Positions 21,871-33,100 of a stretch of DNA of 64,000 nucleotides are shown here, one piece after another (the first letter of the stretch is position 1; every line of letters begins with the position of its first letter). The stretch is taken from assembly GCF_963169125.1 (NCBI RefSeq), contig NC_084798.1, positions 169,723,980-169,787,979 of the forward strand, read 5' to 3'. This stretch comes from Humulus lupulus (Eukaryota; Streptophyta; Magnoliopsida; Rosales; Cannabaceae). The notes under the pieces are model-generated. The model searched no databases. It saw only the letters and a program-made list of their open reading frames with translations, and was not told the DNA's origin. Both the position numbers and the translations under genes were made by a program.

Positions 21871-24389
21871 CTATGGTAGATAGTCGAAGTTTGCCTCGTA
21901 ATTGTTTTTCCAAAAAATATAGAAGAATTTAAAAGTGGCCCTCTTATACCTCTCTAAGTCGTTGGCGTTAGTCTCCTCGAGCAGTTTGATTCTCTCCTCC
22001 AGTTCATCATTTTCCTTTCTACTAATGGCTAGATCGTCTTGAATCTTAGAGGCCTTCCTGAAGTTAATCAATGAAGCCTCCTTATACTGTTCTCTAGACT
22101 CAGTGACTTTGGTCAGGGCATCCTTATGTTGTTTCAGCTCTTTGTCCAGCTTGGTGTTCTTTTCCAATAGTTTAGCATTCTTCTCCTCGGCCGCCTTGAG
22201 CTGCTCGGTGTGTTTAGCCTCGGCTATTTTGAGCTGCTCAGCATGCTTAGCCTCAGCCATTCTGAGTTGTTCGTTAAGCTGTTCGCCAAGCCTCTTCTCA
22301 TACTGAGCAGTCAATGCCTCCGAGCGACGCCAACCAGTGCTCATGGTTAGAATTCCCTGCGATCAGAAAAAAGGTAAAACTGTTAGTGTAAATAAAATGA
22401 CAAGATAATTAAATGAAGCTCAGCAAGAACGAAAACTTACGTTAAGCACTTCGTTCAACGCACGATTGAAGATTTGATCAACTTCCATGGAGTCAGTGTT
22501 GCTGATGGCCTCTCGGATGCGTCAGTGCCTTGATAACTTTGTCAGCCTATCATTAGCTGAGCTAAGGGCCATGTTCATAAGGGCCTCTCCTGGAGTTTTT
22601 TTTGTTTGATCAGGAGGTGTTTGGTCCGCGAGAGTTGGAGGAGTTTGGTCGGCAGAAGCAAGGGGAGGAGTCTGGTCGACGGGAGCTGGTGGAGACGTCT
22701 GGTTGACGGGGCCTGGAGGAGGTGTTGTTTCCTTGGAAGGAATTGGTATAGGAGGATCCTCGGTCTGAACCTTTTTCGTTGGAGGGTTGCTGTTGCTTTC
22801 CCTATGATGTTGCCTGCTCCCCTTCTTCTTGCTCGCAGGAGCAACGGGGTTGGGTTCGCTATACAGGTTGAATGGGTCTTCGGTAGACATGACTGCAAAA
22901 TAGAAATGAAAAATCAGGAAATATAATTGGAGGTACTTACTAAATCAAAGAAATAAGATCAAAGAAATTATAAGTAAAATACATGAGTTACAACTACTGG
23001 TCGATACATTATTTATTGTACTACTGCTACACTTACTCTCTGCCTTGAAGAAGTCTGAATTTAAACTAGGCGCGTATTTAAAGTTTCCGTCCCCGTCAAA
23101 TAAATGACAGGGAATGGGCAAACTATCTAAGGGTGAGAAGTCAGTACCGTTCTAATCCGAGGACTCAAGTATAGGCTTGGGATGATCAGGAAGCTTCTCC
23201 TTGCCTTTCCCATGCTGGGCAGGGACAACCGCTGCTCGCGGGGTGCTGGAGGGTTCCCTGATGGTCACTCCCGTTGCCCTCCTCCTCAGGGGTTGTGACA
23301 CATCTTGATGCTGCTCGGGATCTTCTCCCCCAGTAGCACTTCCCGCGGTTGATTCCCTCACGTCCTGGTGAGGTGCCAGAAGGCCAACTAGCCTTAGATT
23401 GTTCTCCGTGACAAGCTCTTTAAAACTTTTCTCAATATTTGTCATGCTAGCCAAGGATGCTGTTCGTATCTCCATATCTGGAGTGGGGACTGGTCGATGC
23501 CATGGACCTGAATGACACCAAAGTTCTAAAGAATGTATAGAAAAACTAAGCGAAATCTAACGACCAGTAAGTAAATGATTTACCTCATTCAGTGAAGGTC
23601 AGGTTGTTGGCGACCAGGTCTGGTGTTAAAAAGTACTCCTGGAAGTACTTTCCCACGTTGGACTTGTGGGTAATATTACTCAGGAAGGTGCGAGCAGATT
23701 CTTGGTGGTCAAAATGTAAGAACCCCGTGTTGTTGTGGTTGGGGTTAGATTTGAGATCAAACAAATAATTGATCTCATGTGGCGTAGGAACATGCCACTT
23801 CTTGTGGTTGTAAAGAATATAGAGAGCGGAAAGCACTCTATATCCGTTTGGGGTGATTTGAAAGGGAGCGATCTCAAAATAGTTGGCCACCCCCTGAAAA
23901 AATGGATGCAGAGGCAAGGTTGCCCCTGCCTCAATGTGATACCTCGACCAGGCGCTGAAGGCACCACTAGGTAGGTTTGCCCGCTGGTCGATTGAAGGCT
24001 TGATTAGGGTTATCCCAGGAAGGCCGTACTTCTTGAGATAATTCCCTACCATCCTAGCTGTAATAATACTAGGAGGTGCTACGTACCATTCGACCTCTGG
24101 TTGAAGGACGTCTCAAAGTCGGGCTTTTGTTTGAATTTCTGGCTAGGAAGTGTTTTCAGTTTGAGGGCTAGTTGAAGGAGTTTTAGCCCGAGGAGCAGGC
24201 TGATTAGTAGGAGGTTTGGTTGTTTTTTTTTTTTTTTTTTTTTGTGCGATGGATTTTACTTGTGGGGTTATGTTGAGAATAGGGAATTTTTGAGAATGCC
24301 AGTGATGGATATTCTTGATCTTTGAGCAATAGCGCGAGCAAGTCGTCGTCGATCGGCCTCTCACCTCCCCACAGGTCGTGCATGAAAAT
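21871..24389 (-). pseudogene. Antisense gene (aORF) of the plus-strand Tat element, decayed
   Basis: Minus-strand exon-like blocks read in this order. First, a start at 24383 (MHDLWGERPIDDDLLALL) after an acceptor-like TTCGCAG. Then 23585-24057, a PF04195-like 'putative gypsy type transposon' domain (ATLPLHPFFQGVANYFEIAP, then PNGYRVLSALYILY). Then 23152-23490, low complexity. Then 22522-22890, proline-rich with repeated DQTPP. Last, 21871-22344, a coiled coil with tandem AKHAEQLKIAE-like units. Introns of about 80-250 bp separate them. The order matches the intact antisense gene at 30183-34328. A stop before a donor near 23590 and a 21-T run at 24223-24243 suggest decay. The protein's role is unknown. 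Confidence 0.7.
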
Positions 24390-25023
24390 CTGCGAACAGA
24401 GAAGGGGAGATGAGAATCTACGGCCAATAGACCAAGAAAGTGGAAATGTTAGGATAACGTTGCTCGTGTATAAAAGTTAAGATTTTATACGACCAGCAGC
24501 ATTCTAACGTAAACACTAAATATTATGCGAACAGTTTGGAAAACGGATTAAAAAGCAGAAGTGAGAAAAAATTTTCGACTCTGAGAAAGGGCGAGAAAAA
24601 CCCAGTTTTTTCTAAGTGCCTAGAAATCGAATTTTTACTTCGATTTTATGCCCTAAATCAATAATCCTAACTCCCAAGCCAATTCCTAAGCCTCATTTAG
24701 TGTTTTTTCCTTATCCTATCATGTTAATACCTACATGACCAATTACCCAAGATCATTTTTTCAAGAATATTCGGGAACTCAAAATCCAAAACAAACCAGA
24801 AAACTAAAAAGATAGTTATTGCATGGCATCTCAGAGATGAAGAAGTTCAAGAAACTTACTTGGATAAAAATTTATGCAAATTTATGGAACGTTGATTCGA
24901 GTGGCTGGATAGAAATTCCACAGATCGTCAAAGTCGTCTGAGTTTTCTGGGTTCTTTATGCTCTGTTCTATAGTGTTCTTGAGGAAAGATGGAAAGTAAA
25001 AAGTAAAAAGTAAATATGATGGG

Positions 25024-25034
25024 ATATTTATATT
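25024..25034 (-). promoter_or_regulatory. Possible TATA box of the antisense gene
   Basis: The minus strand reads AATATAAATAT about 210 bp inside the 3' LTR boundary, upstream of a putative untranslated first exon ending at a GTAAGT-type donor near 24860. Its position parallels the TATA box at 29893-29901 in the other Tat element. Confidence 0.45.
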
Positions 25035-25231
25035 GGTCGAAGCACGGTTAATGAGGTAATGATGGGGGGTGATTTTTCGAGGCATGGAAAAGTGTGATAG
25101 CCGTCAAATCTCTTTTTGGGAAACTGCAATGACATGATTGGTTGCCTTTTTTTGAGAAGGCATTGATGGCTCTGATAGGTCACGCAGAAGGTCGGTCGTT
25201 TAAGTTTACTTTATGCTGATTGTAGTAAAAT

Positions 25232-25247
25232 AAACTTGGGGGGCAAA
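25232..25247 (+). promoter_or_regulatory. Polypurine tract
   Basis: AAACTTGGGGGGCAAA directly precedes the 3' LTR. It would prime plus-strand DNA synthesis. The minus-strand Tat element has the near-identical CTTGGGGGGTAAA. Confidence 0.8.
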
Positions 25248-25867
25248 TGTTTACCCAAAAACGGACTACCTGATGATGTGGCAGGATTGGTCTACACGTG
25301 GCGGTTTTAAGTGAGTGTATCCTGCTCGGTCACCGACTAGAAGATTATTGTCTTATCAAGCATCATACTTATGGGCGACCAACCTGGTCGCATATATTCA
25401 TTTATTTCCTTCAGATATGCAATCTTGTAATTATGCATTAATTGTAATTTCCCTTATTATTTAGATACGCAAGTATTAATTGTAATTAAGGCGCCCATGT
25501 AGACCTCCTTGAGCCTATAAATAAGATTCAAAGGGCTCAAGGGAGAGGAATTTTGGACTTTTTGAATATTTGGCTTGAGAACACTTGAGATGAGAGATTT
25601 TGAGAAAAATAGTGTTGTTATTCATCATAATTGTATTTTATTTGAGAACTAGTGAAACTCGTGAACCCTAGTTCATTGATCACTATTCTTGGAATACTAC
25701 ATCAATAAGAACACTAAGTGGACGTAGGTCATTTCCATTCTATTGGGGCCGAACTACTATAAATCATGTGTGTAGTTTATTCTCTCGTCTTGATTTTTTT
25801 TTTCACTTTCATTTTATTTTACATCGTTTATCTGACTCCGTGTCGTTGACCAATTCGAGGGTCAACA
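25248..25867 (+). repeat. 3' LTR (620 bp) of the plus-strand Tat element
   Basis: Partner of 8383-9020, with several substitutions and a short deletion near 25302. Followed by target duplication GTCAA (25868-25872). TATA box at 25513-25524. Confidence 0.92.
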
Positions 25868-27541
25868 GTCAACACCCCCGCTATTTTATAGTGTAATATC
25901 TAGGATAAACATTTGAATATTAATTCTAGGAACCTATTTGTTTCTAGAATTCTCCTTTATGTTTTAAATTGATTCCTTCTTGAATCAAAATATTACAAAA
26001 CAATAACTTTAGACACCAAACATGTCTAGATTTGTTAGGATGACCAAATTAATCAATTATTATCAACAAAATAAATTGATTAACTTTTGGAGAATCACCC
26101 CCACATTTCTCACATAGTGATAATTACTTTAAAATAGAAATCTCTTCATTTCTTTTAAGTCATTTGTCCTCTAAGATAATTCTAGACTTATAATTCTCAA
26201 AGTCCATCACGAGTCCTCTAAGCCACATGATAAACTCTCAAGATAAAACTTCAATGTTTATCTTGATTTATTTACTTGCTAAAGCAATGCACACTTTTTT
26301 CAAAGCAACTTTTACTTAGTTTCTTTCTTTTATGTATTTCACAAAATAAAAATGTGAACACAAATGTAATGTGAGAATTTCTCAAACAAATAATCACAAA
26401 TTTTCACTTTTAGTTGTCTAAATAATCTCAAAATCACTGAAACAACTTATGTGTATTTCTTAAGAGTCTCTTTGAGATTCTTTTGAAAACACTAATTTGA
26501 CGTCCGTTGATTTTCTCATCAAAATCAAAACGAAGATGTCAATTTTTTTAAAAAACTTCAAATCAAAGAAAATAAACCCTCATTGATTTTTTTAAACACT
26601 TTAAATCAAAGAAAATAAATCCTCATTGATTTATTTAAACACTTTGATTTCTTATGTTTTTGTTTAAAATTATCTCCTCATTGAGATTAATTTAAACATA
26701 TCACCATCTTTAAGCAAAATGAATAAAGTTCTCTTTTATTCAACATTGGTGTAAAGATTCAAAATTGCTTCTCCAATTTTGAAATGTCTCCTCATTGAAT
26801 ATTTAAGAATTATTGTCACTAAATAATTCTCAAATATATTTCATTTGACCACACTCTAGACTATAAGTCTATTGAGTCAATATGTCATCCCACAATTTTT
26901 TAATCCACTTTGATCCATTTTTCTTGCAATGGCAAGACACTTATCAAAAGATGTAACCCCTTTAGGTTCATCTTTTCTTATCTCATAATTGAGATGCTCA
27001 CACTTTAAATGAGAATTTTAATATCCCAAATAATACACTTTATTCACCAAATAAATGGTAACTTATTACATTCTAATGATATAGGATAAAACATATTAAC
27101 ATCTCACAAATATTTGAAATATAATTTCACCTTTCTATTGATTCAAAAAATCAATATATTTATACATGTCATATAAAACTCATAAAATTTTCATTCTAAT
27201 AATTTATCATTATCACATAATAAGACAATTTTATAACATTCTAGCATATTACCCAATAATCTACTAGATTATTTACACATTAATCACATATAACAAAAAC
27301 TCAAGATATTAAATTATCCTCTAATCTAACCACTATATTTGAAAAACAAAAGAGATTAGAAAACAATTAACCTTATTTATAAAATTTTCTTCTTCTAATT
27401 TCTATCACTATATGAAAACCATTAGATCTTCTAAGAAAACCAAAGAAGAACATTACCTTATATTACCATCTTGTCAAAGTTGGATTCTCAAAAGATCTCT
27501 ATGGTTTCTCCTTCCATTGAAAAGGAAAATACGCTTTTGAT
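25868..27541 (-). other. Host-element interior, right part
   Basis: AT-rich, with no protein domain found on either strand. On the minus strand it begins just after the 5' LTR with ATCAAAAGCGTATTTTCC, a possible primer-binding region. A direct repeat of about 65 bp (CTCATTGATTTATTTAAACAC type) occurs near 26580-26645. The interior continues at 7586-8382 on the far side of the Tat insertion. Confidence 0.6.
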
Positions 27542-28539
27542 TGTTAGAATATATTTTTATACTCAATGAAAATATGGAAAAACAAAAATACAACTCTATG
27601 CAAAAATACAATAGATAAGATAATATTGATTAAAGAAATATTACAACTCAATTGCTCAACATACAAGTAAATAGAAAGATGATTACAAACTCAAAACAGT
27701 AATAATACAAACTCAAAAGAGTAATAATACAAGTAAATAAGACCAATAAGATCAAAATAATGAAAATAAAACCAATAAAACGAACAAACTCTCACACAAC
27801 CAAACTGTAGAGTAGTGGGGATCACCAACTTGAACAAGGTTCAAAACCTTTGTCCAAAAGCTTATTTTCCCCTATTCTCTAAGCACTAAAGGATCTCTCT
27901 AGGAAATAACTTTTTGGAATTATCAAGCCTCTTTGGTGTATTTTTCAGCCAAGTGCTTTGTGAATGGAAAAATGGTGTGTCTTACAAGTGAGCATTATGC
28001 TCCTATTTATAGAGTTTGAGATACCCTTTGAATTTTAAATTCCACACTCTCATGGCTGTTACCAATGTTTAATTGGATTTTATGGAATTAACATGGAGAT
28101 TTGGGAGTTATTTGGGTTTTTGAAGCCGTTCAACAAAATTGGAAAAAACTAAAAAATTAGTCAGAAAAACCCTTGTGGCCGCAGCCAGGGACATCAGTGG
28201 CTGCGGCCACTACTCTCTGTCCCACAGGCTGCGACCACCAACATTCTGTGGCTGCGACCACTGACCAATTTCAGCACATGAATTTGTGCTATTTTTCCAA
28301 ACGGTTCCAAACCCTCCCAATTGATTTTGTAACCCCCAAAACACATTATTGGAGTTAAAATCATATCTCTAACAGCCATTTCACATATGGCTTTAAGAAA
28401 TTCATCTCAATATTGTGTAACAACAAATTTACACAATAAAGGGTAATATTTGGAAGTTACAAATTTGTAGCTAAATTTGTAACACCAAATATGGTACATA
28501 TTTGGATATTTCTCATATATCTAAATATTGTAACTCTCT
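27542..28539 (-). repeat. 5' LTR of the host element, main part
   Basis: Matches 6550-7505. The minus-strand TATA box CTATAAATAGGAGC lies near 28000-28013. The LTR is split after 28539 by the young Tat element and resumes at 42998-43101. Its hairpin is at 28175-28210. Confidence 0.85.
28175..28210. repeat. Perfect hairpin in the LTR, right copy
   Basis: Arms GTGGCCGCAGCCA and TGGCTGCGGCCAC pair perfectly around the same 10-bp loop as at 7174-7209. Two base pairs differ from the left copy, with both sides changed. It is followed by two additional CTGCGACCAC-like units. Confidence 0.85.
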
Positions 28540-29425
28540 TGTTTACCGAGTTTTTCGGAAACGAATAACTAACAGAATAATTAAAAGATAAGAACTGTAG
28601 AAATGCTGAAATGTAACTAAACAAACAGTGTTTTTACGTGGTTCAGGCGTTAACAAGCCCTAGTCCACGAGTCGATGTTATTATACTTGGAAAAGGTTAC
28701 AGTAAGATGGCTGGTGCACAAGAACTTCACACACTCACAGTGTTTCTCTCGGGTTCTCTTGAAGAAGATGAAGCTAGAGAGATTTTAGTAGAGTTTTTGC
28801 TATGTGATTTGTTCGTCCCTCTTCTTGTAAAATGAAGGGGTCTTTATAGCTAGGGTTTCGGATTAGGGTTTTTCTCTACGTACATGAGTCTTAATTACAC
28901 CAGCCATAAATAGGGGATACAATTACTGTAGTAGCATGGCTACAAGACTCTATGTGGGTATATTTACGTGAAAGTATGGGGAACACACAAAGTCAGCCGT
29001 CTTTTCCAAGTTGTCAGCGGAACAGTAGGCGAAAAGGTACCCTTAGGCGTGCTGGGATGTGTGCGGCTTTGACCTGACGGGCGTGTCAGGCGGGATCCTG
29101 TGTCAGACGGATATCGTTCCAAATACGCCTTCTCCCGGACTCGACCGTTCGGTTTTGTTCTGTGCGAGGCACGGAACTGTTTCCGCGGGGACCACTCGAA
29201 GAGCCTCTCCTGGAAGGGGCCTCCCCGAGGGGTATCCTTCGGGAGTCCGGGAGAGTCGACGAGTTTCCGTGTTGTGCTTGCTTGGAAGAGTAATCCGGAT
29301 ACTAAACAGGAGAGGCGAAGCCTTTCTGTCCATCCGCGAACTCGGGTCACCTACCGTGCAAGACATCGATAATTCTGCTTCCCCGAGGACATCAATCTAA
29401 ACGCTATCCGGAAATCTGGATAACA
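28540..29425 (-). repeat. 3' LTR (886 bp) of the young Tat element
   Basis: Minus strand runs TGTTATCCAGATTTCC to AAAACTCGGTAAACA. TATA box CTATAAAG at 28842-28849 (minus). Open frames inside the LTR occur in both copies and are not separate genes. Confidence 0.95.
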
Positions 29426-29438
29426 TTTACCCCCCAAG
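29426..29438 (-). promoter_or_regulatory. Polypurine tract of the young Tat element
   Basis: The minus strand reads CTTGGGGGGTAAA immediately before the 3' LTR. Confidence 0.85.
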
Positions 29439-29892
29439 GTCACGGAGCTTCGAGAGATCCGGGAGCTTGTACAGTCCTCCGGGTGTTTCGGTCTCTTAGA
29501 TTAGGCGAGGGGCCACCTTCTGTGTTCCCGGAAGAGTTCCTTTTTCCCGCCTGAGTGTTAGTATGAAAAAGAAAGGGAATTTCTTCTGTTTGAACTCAAG
29601 TACTCAAGTGCGGCAAGGACCACGTGTCATTCTGGGAATGGTTCTGCGACCAAGACGTGTGCGTGAGGCGACTGGTTGAGTATGCGTGCGTCAGTCATCT
29701 GAGTAATGATTTGACGGTTTTTAATGGTACTCTAGGCCCGAGGTGGTGTAATGATGGGAAATAAATACTTTATTCCCATTCGAGGAGTCATAAATAGGAT
29801 CGTCGCATCATCTCCAGCCGTTGGATCCGATGCACACGGAATGGGAAGATCGGGACCGTCCATTTGAGGAATTTGAAACGACTTCTTCCCTG
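29439..29892 (+). promoter_or_regulatory. Presumed promoter region of the antisense gene
   Basis: About 450 bp of non-coding sequence between the polypurine tract and the TATA box, facing away from the LTR. It contains ACGTG cores (for example CCACGTGTCA near 29621 and AGACGTGTGCG near 29655) of the kind bound by plant bZIP/bHLH factors. Regulatory use is inferred only. Confidence 0.4.
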
Positions 29893-29901
29893 CTATAAAA
29901 A
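29893..29901 (+). promoter_or_regulatory. TATA box of the antisense gene
   Basis: CTATAAAAA is followed within about 35 bp by a pyrimidine-rich CCTTTCTTCCTC stretch suited to transcription initiation, then an AT/CT-rich leader with GT/AG intron candidates. Confidence 0.6.
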
Positions 29902-30182
29902 CGAGGGAAAGGACCTTTCTTCCTCTTTACGCTTTCAAATTCTCTATCTTTCGGATTTTCAGATTTCCAAACCTTCGAACTCTCAGGCTTCCCAGCTTCC
30001 GTTCCTCCGAGCTTGCCACTTCTTTTGGTAAGGATCTAGAAACTTTTTCTTTTGATTTGGCAGTGGGTTTATTCGCCGAAGTTCCTGGTTTGAATCGTCG
30101 TTCGTCTTTGCAGCTTTTACTTCTCGCGATCGTGCTGGGCAGTGATCCAGTTACTCCTTCAACCTCCAACTACCCGAATATC

Positions 30183-33100
30183 AGTAAGTATTTCTACTTT
30201 GCTCTTTCCTCCCAGACCTTAGGTTGTTGGTAGTTGTTAGAGTAGAGGTTTCTGCCATTATCGCTTATGTGCATGCGTGAATAGGGCTTTGGTAGGCATG
30301 TGATTGATGTGAGTCGATAAGTAGCCTTTTCTGCATGCTTTGGCGACTAGCGTTTGGAAAGTCGTCCCTTGTTTTGCTGTTTTAGGGCATAAGCATGAAC
30401 GCCTTTAGGGTGTCTTTCTCTGGAAAAGCACTTCTTTTGGTGGGCTTAGGCTCGGAGTCTGAGTCTGGTTCCTTGCTGCCCTTCGGGTGGCATGGTGCCA
30501 ATCCCTCGGTAAGCTCGGTGGGAGCCTCTCCAAGCAGTTTTCGGGGAGGGTCTCCCCGACGCCTTTGATACCACTAGGGTATGACAAGGGTGCTGACTGC
30601 TTAGAGTGTTTTCTTCTTTCTTTCTTTTGTCCAGTGACGAACATCTCAAAGGAACAACTCCTTGCTGTGGGGGAGGCTGATTCTGCCCAAGAGAAGGGCT
30701 CTCCTGTCGCTGGTGGAAAGGGGAAAGGAAAGGCGAAAGTGGTCGCGGCTAGCCCACCGACCTCCAATAGTTCCATCTGGGAGATGGACCAAAAGCCGAA
30801 CCTTTTCAGGAATTATGGCATGCTGGAGCTGTATTCCTCTGAGGCAGGCCTGAAGAACATCCCAGGTCTGATGTGGCACCGTCTGTCGGTGCTGGGCGAG
30901 TCAGCTAGCCAGAGTCACGAGGGCTTTGGTGCCTGGAGCTGGGCACACATAGTGTGTGGGGCGCACTTGCCCCTAAGGAGTTACTTCGCCAATTTCTGTG
31001 TGAAGGCGGGGATTGCCCCCTTCCAGTTGATTCCTCCCAGCTACAAGCTCCTAGCGGGGTGGTTCATCTTTTGCAAGTCTCGGAGACTAGAAGCTCCTAC
31101 CCCGGAGGAGGTGCTGTACTTTTACGGGTTGAAGTCTCAGCCTATGAGGGGTCATTCAGACAAGGTGGGGTTTTACAGGCTAGAAAGGCACCCGGACGTG
31201 ATGTGCCCCACTTGTCATACCGCGAGGGTTCCAGACCTCCGGGAATACTGGTTCCTGATGACTGGCTTCCTGCTGAAGAGGGTGCCAGCCCTATCTTTGG
31301 ACTTCAAAATCCCTGGTAAGCGCTCCTTCCTCTCCTTTTCAACTTTGTTTCTTTGCGTTTGATTTGCCTTTTGGGAGGATCTCTAACGCTTGTATTTGAT
31401 TTTTGCAGAAGTCGTTCCGCGGACACCTTGCTGCGCGGAGATGATAAGGAGGTCCAAGTTCTACGAAGGGATTTCTGAGGAAGAGTTGAAAGTGGAGGGA
31501 CTTGTGACCTCCGAATCGTTGAGGGAGTATGGGTTACTTGCCTCCTTCCAAAACATCGAGCCAGTGAGTGGCAGGGGGCAAACTCAGGTGTCAGCTGACA
31601 TCCGGGAGCAGATTGCCCTGGAGCTGTCTAAGGTGATCACCCAAGCAGCTCGGGACGAAAATACTTTATCTCCTAGTTGGGCGGAGAGGTTCCCCGACCC
31701 CCAGCCGGAGGAAGAGGAGATCGATGCTCGCCACGCCGCGGCTTACCCTAACGAAGGGGCTCCGGGGGCTAGTACCTCCGGGAGAGGTAAGACTAGTTTT
31801 CGATTGATCCACACTCCCAGCCTGTCTGAGGTTTCCCGGACCTCTCAGATGGGGTTTGATCCCCGTTTCCTTAGGCTAGATCCGCGTAGGATACCCTTCG
31901 ACAGGTATTGCGATAGGGTAGATGAGCTCCTCTGGTGTCTGAGTGACGGTAGTCTGCCAGAAGGTGTCATCATGGTTGACCCTTCTTCTCTCAGCATGTC
32001 ATTCCCGGACTTCAAGGAGTACGGGAGCTTCCTGGAGCAGGAAGCGATGTTTTGTTTTGCTCGGGGAAGGCCATCCACGTTTCTCGTGCATGGTCGTCCC
32101 TTTCAAACTTTTCTTTTTCTTGTTTCTTGTTCCCTGCTGGCGGGCTTGCTTGTGCTTTTATGTTGTTGATTGTCTTGTCTTCCGCTTATCTTCTTTCTCA
32201 TTGCTTGTTGGTTCGTTAACCTTGCTTTGAACGTTTCTTGCAGAGTATCCAGAAGCCAAGATGTTGGGGAGGGTTACTTTACTCATTAAGAAGGCTGCCA
32301 CCAGCCAAGACCCGTCCACGGGGAAAGGACGGAAGACCAAGGCTGGTAGGGGAGGTAAAGCTGCCTCCCCCAAGAAGGCAAGTGGCGAGGCGCAAGCGTC
32401 TCCGAGGGTAGAGAAGTCTCCTGCTGACGGGCCTTCCGAGACTATGATGGTCTCGAGTAGCAGCAGCGACGGGGAAGGGCTTGTGTTCCCCGTGAGGACA
32501 ACTGGGGTGAGCAAGCGTCCCGGAGAAGATGCTGAGGGCGCTAAGCACAAACGCCTTAGACACTCTTCTCCCGGCCGAAGGCAACAACAACAGCAACGAC
32601 AGCAACCACAACTACAACAACAGCAGCAACAAGAACAAGAGAGACAATCACCAACGCCGCAGCAGCAGCAACAACAACATCCAAACCAGCAGCAGCAACA
32701 AGGGCAATTACTTCTGCTGCCGCAGCAGCAAAAGCAACAGACCGGGGCCTTAATACCCCGTCTGCCTCCTCCTTCAGCCCAAAGGGGGTCCACCCTTCCG
32801 GGGTCTCCTTCTTCTCAGACAACCAATCTTTCCCTGCCTGGCCTGAAGTTCCACTTTCCGCGGAAGCCAACCAGTTTCCCCGCTGCTCTCCTGGAGGGTG
32901 TAAGACGGGCCGATAGTTTTTTGAAGAGGCGGTTAGAGGCGGAGAAGGCTGTTACTCAGGGAAGGGCAGATAACTTGTCTGCCGTGAAGAGAGCTGAGCT
33001 GGCCGAGGGGGTGAGATCCCTTCACCCGGCCGGAGCGGTTTTGGATGGTCCAGCCTTGGAGAAGAGGCTGGTGCCTAGGCTCGGACGTGCATTGGCGCCG

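Larger units (their letters stand above)
8383..25867 (+). mobile_element. Tat-lineage Ty3/gypsy element with antisense gene, inactive
   Basis: The LTRs at 8383-9020 and 25248-25867 both run TGTTTACCC... to ...GGGTCAACA, flanked by a perfect 5-bp target duplication GTCAA (8378-8382 and 25868-25872). Order: LTR, primer site, gag, protease, RT, RNase H, second (plant Tat-type) RNase H, integrase, CACTA insertion, antisense gene on the minus strand, polypurine tract, LTR. Many in-frame stops and small indels make it non-functional. Of its 17.5 kb, 5.8 kb is the CACTA insertion. The two LTRs show numerous differences, including about 10 bp missing from the 3' LTR near 25302, so it is older than the element at 28540-42992. 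Confidence 0.92.

Noticed and set aside
28638..28835. Open frame of 65 codons, repeated exactly at 42205-42402
   Set aside because: Both copies lie inside the two LTRs of one element; the identity is explained by the LTR pair, not by a gene family.
29059..29400. Overlapping GC-rich open frames on both strands
   Set aside because: Within the LTR; the GC-rich sequence leaves few stop codons by chance and no domain is visible.
32158..32793. Minus-strand cysteine-rich frame
   Set aside because: It is the reverse of the CAG/CAA glutamine-rich stretch of the antisense gene; the cysteines are an artefact of reading GCTGTTG-type repeats backward.
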